Assembly (NCBI RefSeq): GCF_003443675.1
Contig: NZ_CP031963.1
Span: 806,001 to 870,000, forward strand
DNA length: 64,000 nucleotides
Reading direction: 5' to 3'
Source of the DNA: Aquimarina sp. BL5
GTDB lineage: Bacteria > Bacteroidota > Bacteroidia > Flavobacteriales > Flavobacteriaceae
The translations under genes were made by a program, and so were the position numbers. Positions 62,342 through 64,000 of the stretch are shown here, piece by piece. The notes below the pieces were generated by a model. That model was not told the DNA's origin and searched no databases. It saw nothing but the letters and a program-made list of their open reading frames with translations. The first letter of the stretch is position 1; each line of letters begins with the position of its first letter.

Positions 62342-64000
62342 TTATTTAATAATAATCATACTAGAAACTTTCTTTACCCCAAACTCTGAGGTTAACATAT
62401 ACTGTCCAGCTGATAATCCTTCAGAGTTTAATTGGAAGGTATTTAGACCATTCTTTCCTTGATAAGTAAACTCTTTTACTTTTTGACCGTTAATAGTATA
62501 CAAAGCAAAACGAATTGATGTATCACCACTTAAAACAATATCGGCACTAATTGGCGCACTCCTTTGTATAGGATTCGGATATGTTTTTACACTATTTATT
62601 TTTCCAAGCCCTTTATTTAAGGAATTATTGTTAATTGATGTTCTTGAAGAAGCCGGCACAAATACGCTATCACTTTTTATCACTAAATTAGGAATAGCAG
62701 CATTACGAACATCGCAGGAATAGAAGTCATCTGATGGAACCACAAAAGAAGAAGCATTAGGTCCGGAAGGATTCCAGGTATAATCAATACCTCCCCCAAC
62801 ATTCACAGAAACGGTACTTCCTAATACTTCAGGGATAACATTACGTTGTGGATTATATGAAAAATTAAAAGTTCCTATCGCACTGCTATAAGGTAATAGG
62901 TCATCAAAATGTAAATTATTGTTTCGTATATGTAAATGACTCAAAGTTCTGTCTGGTCCTGTAATATTAGATGGTAAAATCAAATTCTCAAAGAAGTTAT
63001 TTTGTGCATTACATAAAGCAATTTTTGGCATCATAGAAATATCCAGAGTTCCGCTGATTTGATTATCTTTTATTATAAAATATAACATCTCATCATACGA
63101 GCCAGACATTGTTAATTCACTTAACCCAAGTCCTTGTACTCTAAAGTCCAATAATTTTCTCATTCCAGAAATATTCATTGCTTTTCCGGGAGTCACTGGA
63201 TTATTATAAAAATAAAACCTCGCTAATTCTGAGTTAGGTCCTAATCTGAAATCAGTGAATTGATTATTAAATGCATAACATAGTTGGAGGTTAGGCATTG
63301 TAGAAATATCCAGTGTGCCTGTAATTTGATTATCTCTGATTATAAAATATAACATCTCATTATATGTCCCAGACATAGCTAATTGATTTAGTCCTAAACC
63401 TTGTACTCTAAAATCTAATAATTTTCTCATACCAGAGATATCCATAGTCCTTCCGGGAGTAACTGGGTTATTATAGAAATAGAATCTACTTAACTCCGCA
63501 CCCGTTCCTAAATTAAAATCTGTAAATTGATTATTATAAGCATAACAAAGCTGAAGATTAGGCATTCTGGAAATATTAAGAGTATCTGATATTTGGTTAT
63601 CAGCAATAATAAAATATAATAAGCTGTCATAATCTCCAGAAACAGTAAGACCTCCCAAACTTAGGCGTGCTGCTCTAAAATCAATTAATTGTCTCATTGT
63701 AGATATATCAATTGTTTTCCCTGGTATAAACGGATTGTCTTGAATATGTACTCGCTGTAATAAATTATTATTTCCAAATCTGATATCGGTTAAATTGTTA
63801 TTTGAAGTATACAAATTAAGAAGAGAAGGCATCGCCGTAATATCTAAAACACCCGATATGTCATTGTTTCTAACACTTAATCTTTTTAACTCCGTAAGAT
63901 TTTGAAAAGAACTAGGAATAGTCCCTGATACATTATTACCGGATAAACGAAGTTCAGTTACTCTACAATTTTCTACTTTAACTCCTTCCCATGTTTCCAT
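62342..64000 (-). CDS. T9SS-secreted leucine-rich-repeat protein (5' end outside window)
   Basis: 552 visible residues; translation continues beyond the right edge, since WEGVKVENCRVTELRLSGNN resembles the inside of an N-terminal LRR cap, and the Met at 64000 is probably internal. LRRs at about 10-75 lead to three 89-aa modules (theme LQLCYAFNNQFTDFRLG...FYFYNNPVTPGK...LLDFRVQGLGL...LYFIIKDNQISGTLDIS), the last two nearly identical. Then a divergent LRR part and a C-terminal type A sorting domain (TYPNPIQRSAP). Likely a surface binding or adhesion protein. Confidence 0.9.
   Translation of the reverse strand: METWEGVKVENCRVTELRLSGNNVSGTIPSSFQNLTELKRLSVRNNDISGVLDITAMPSLLNLYTSNNNLTDIRFGNNNLLQRVHIQDNPFIPGKTIDISTMRQLIDFRAARLSLGGLTVSGDYDSLLYFIIADNQISDTLNISRMPNLQLCYAYNNQFTDFNLGTGAELSRFYFYNNPVTPGRTMDISGMRKLLDFRVQGLGLNQLAMSGTYNEMLYFIIRDNQITGTLDISTMPNLQLCYAFNNQFTDFRLGPNSELARFYFYNNPVTPGKAMNISGMRKLLDFRVQGLGLSELTMSGSYDEMLYFIIKDNQISGTLDISMMPKIALCNAQNNFFENLILPSNITGPDRTLSHLHIRNNNLHFDDLLPYSSAIGTFNFSYNPQRNVIPEVLGSTVSVNVGGGIDYTWNPSGPNASSFVVPSDDFYSCDVRNAAIPNLVIKSDSVFVPASSRTSINNNSLNKGLGKINSVKTYPNPIQRSAPISADIVLSGDTSIRFALYTINGQKVKEFTYQGKNGLNTFQLNSEGLSAGQYMLTSEFGVKKVSSMIIIK

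Noticed and set aside
62900..63700. Regular DNA repeats as a possible CRISPR array
   Set aside because: The 267-bp period is in frame and codes for leucine-rich modules; no short spacers.

Overview
The window is an AT-rich chromosomal segment from a marine-type member of the Bacteroidota, most likely family Flavobacteriaceae (an Aquimarina-like genus would fit, but that is inference). The clues are at least five secreted proteins with C-terminal T9SS-type sorting domains, many short SPII lipoproteins, -7 boxes of the form TAnnTTTG instead of TATAAT, almost no Shine-Dalgarno sequences, and many families found mainly in this group (DUF6146, DUF6787, DUF5916, BatA-domain protein, GyrI-type AraC regulators). 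No rRNA, tRNA, CRISPR array, transposase or phage gene was seen.

Layout. 1-6 kb: ferredoxin diverging from an acyl-CoA reductase, followed by serC-serA, a DUF937 protein and two small conserved membrane/lipoproteins. 6-11.4 kb: msrA-folE operon, a large DUF5916 outer-membrane protein, lolD and a TIGR02757 protein. 11.5-14.8 kb: a PhoX-like lipoprotein and a di-haem peroxidase lipoprotein, probably one unit. 14.9-26.7 kb: a GAF histidine kinase, an FAD oxidoreductase, a NYN protein, DUF2071 and VOC proteins, an outer-membrane barrel, a DEAD helicase, then a BatA/VWA protein overlapping a dihydroorotase homologue that lacks key metal ligands.

26.7-30.9 kb is a distinct block on the minus strand: an alginate_export-type porin, a secreted protein with two PilJ/NarX-type sensor domains and two paralogous small secreted proteins. 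Palindromic AATACGTATT sites lie upstream of two of the genes, and 0.9 kb without a gene follows. It looks like a co-regulated anion (perhaps nitrate) sensing or uptake block, but no catalytic gene is in view.

30.9-52.5 kb is the accessory, polymer-degrading part: a LAS-type peptidase, an esterase, a sugar dehydrogenase fused to a propeller-like repeat region, an AraC regulator, a 42-aa putative double-glycine-type peptide precursor, a GH31 enzyme, an esterase-like phytase domain interrupted by a glycerophosphodiesterase domain, a GH16-ricin enzyme downstream of a 24-bp perfect palindrome, and an unassigned secreted TIM-barrel-like protein bounded by 36-bp direct repeats derived from the end of bcp.

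52.5-64 kb returns to housekeeping genes (bcp, nth, an ECF-type sigma factor, uvrA, a peroxiredoxin-like protein), then secreted proteins: a His/Asp-tailed protein, a two-repeat plus Cys-rich T9SS protein, an amidohydrolase, and a leucine-rich-repeat T9SS protein with 89-residue modules that runs off the right edge.

Best candidates for something new: the 42-aa peptide gene (36962-37090), the repeat-bounded insertion beside bcp (49976-52557), the PilJ/porin block with its palindromes, and the permuted phytase/GDPD protein.
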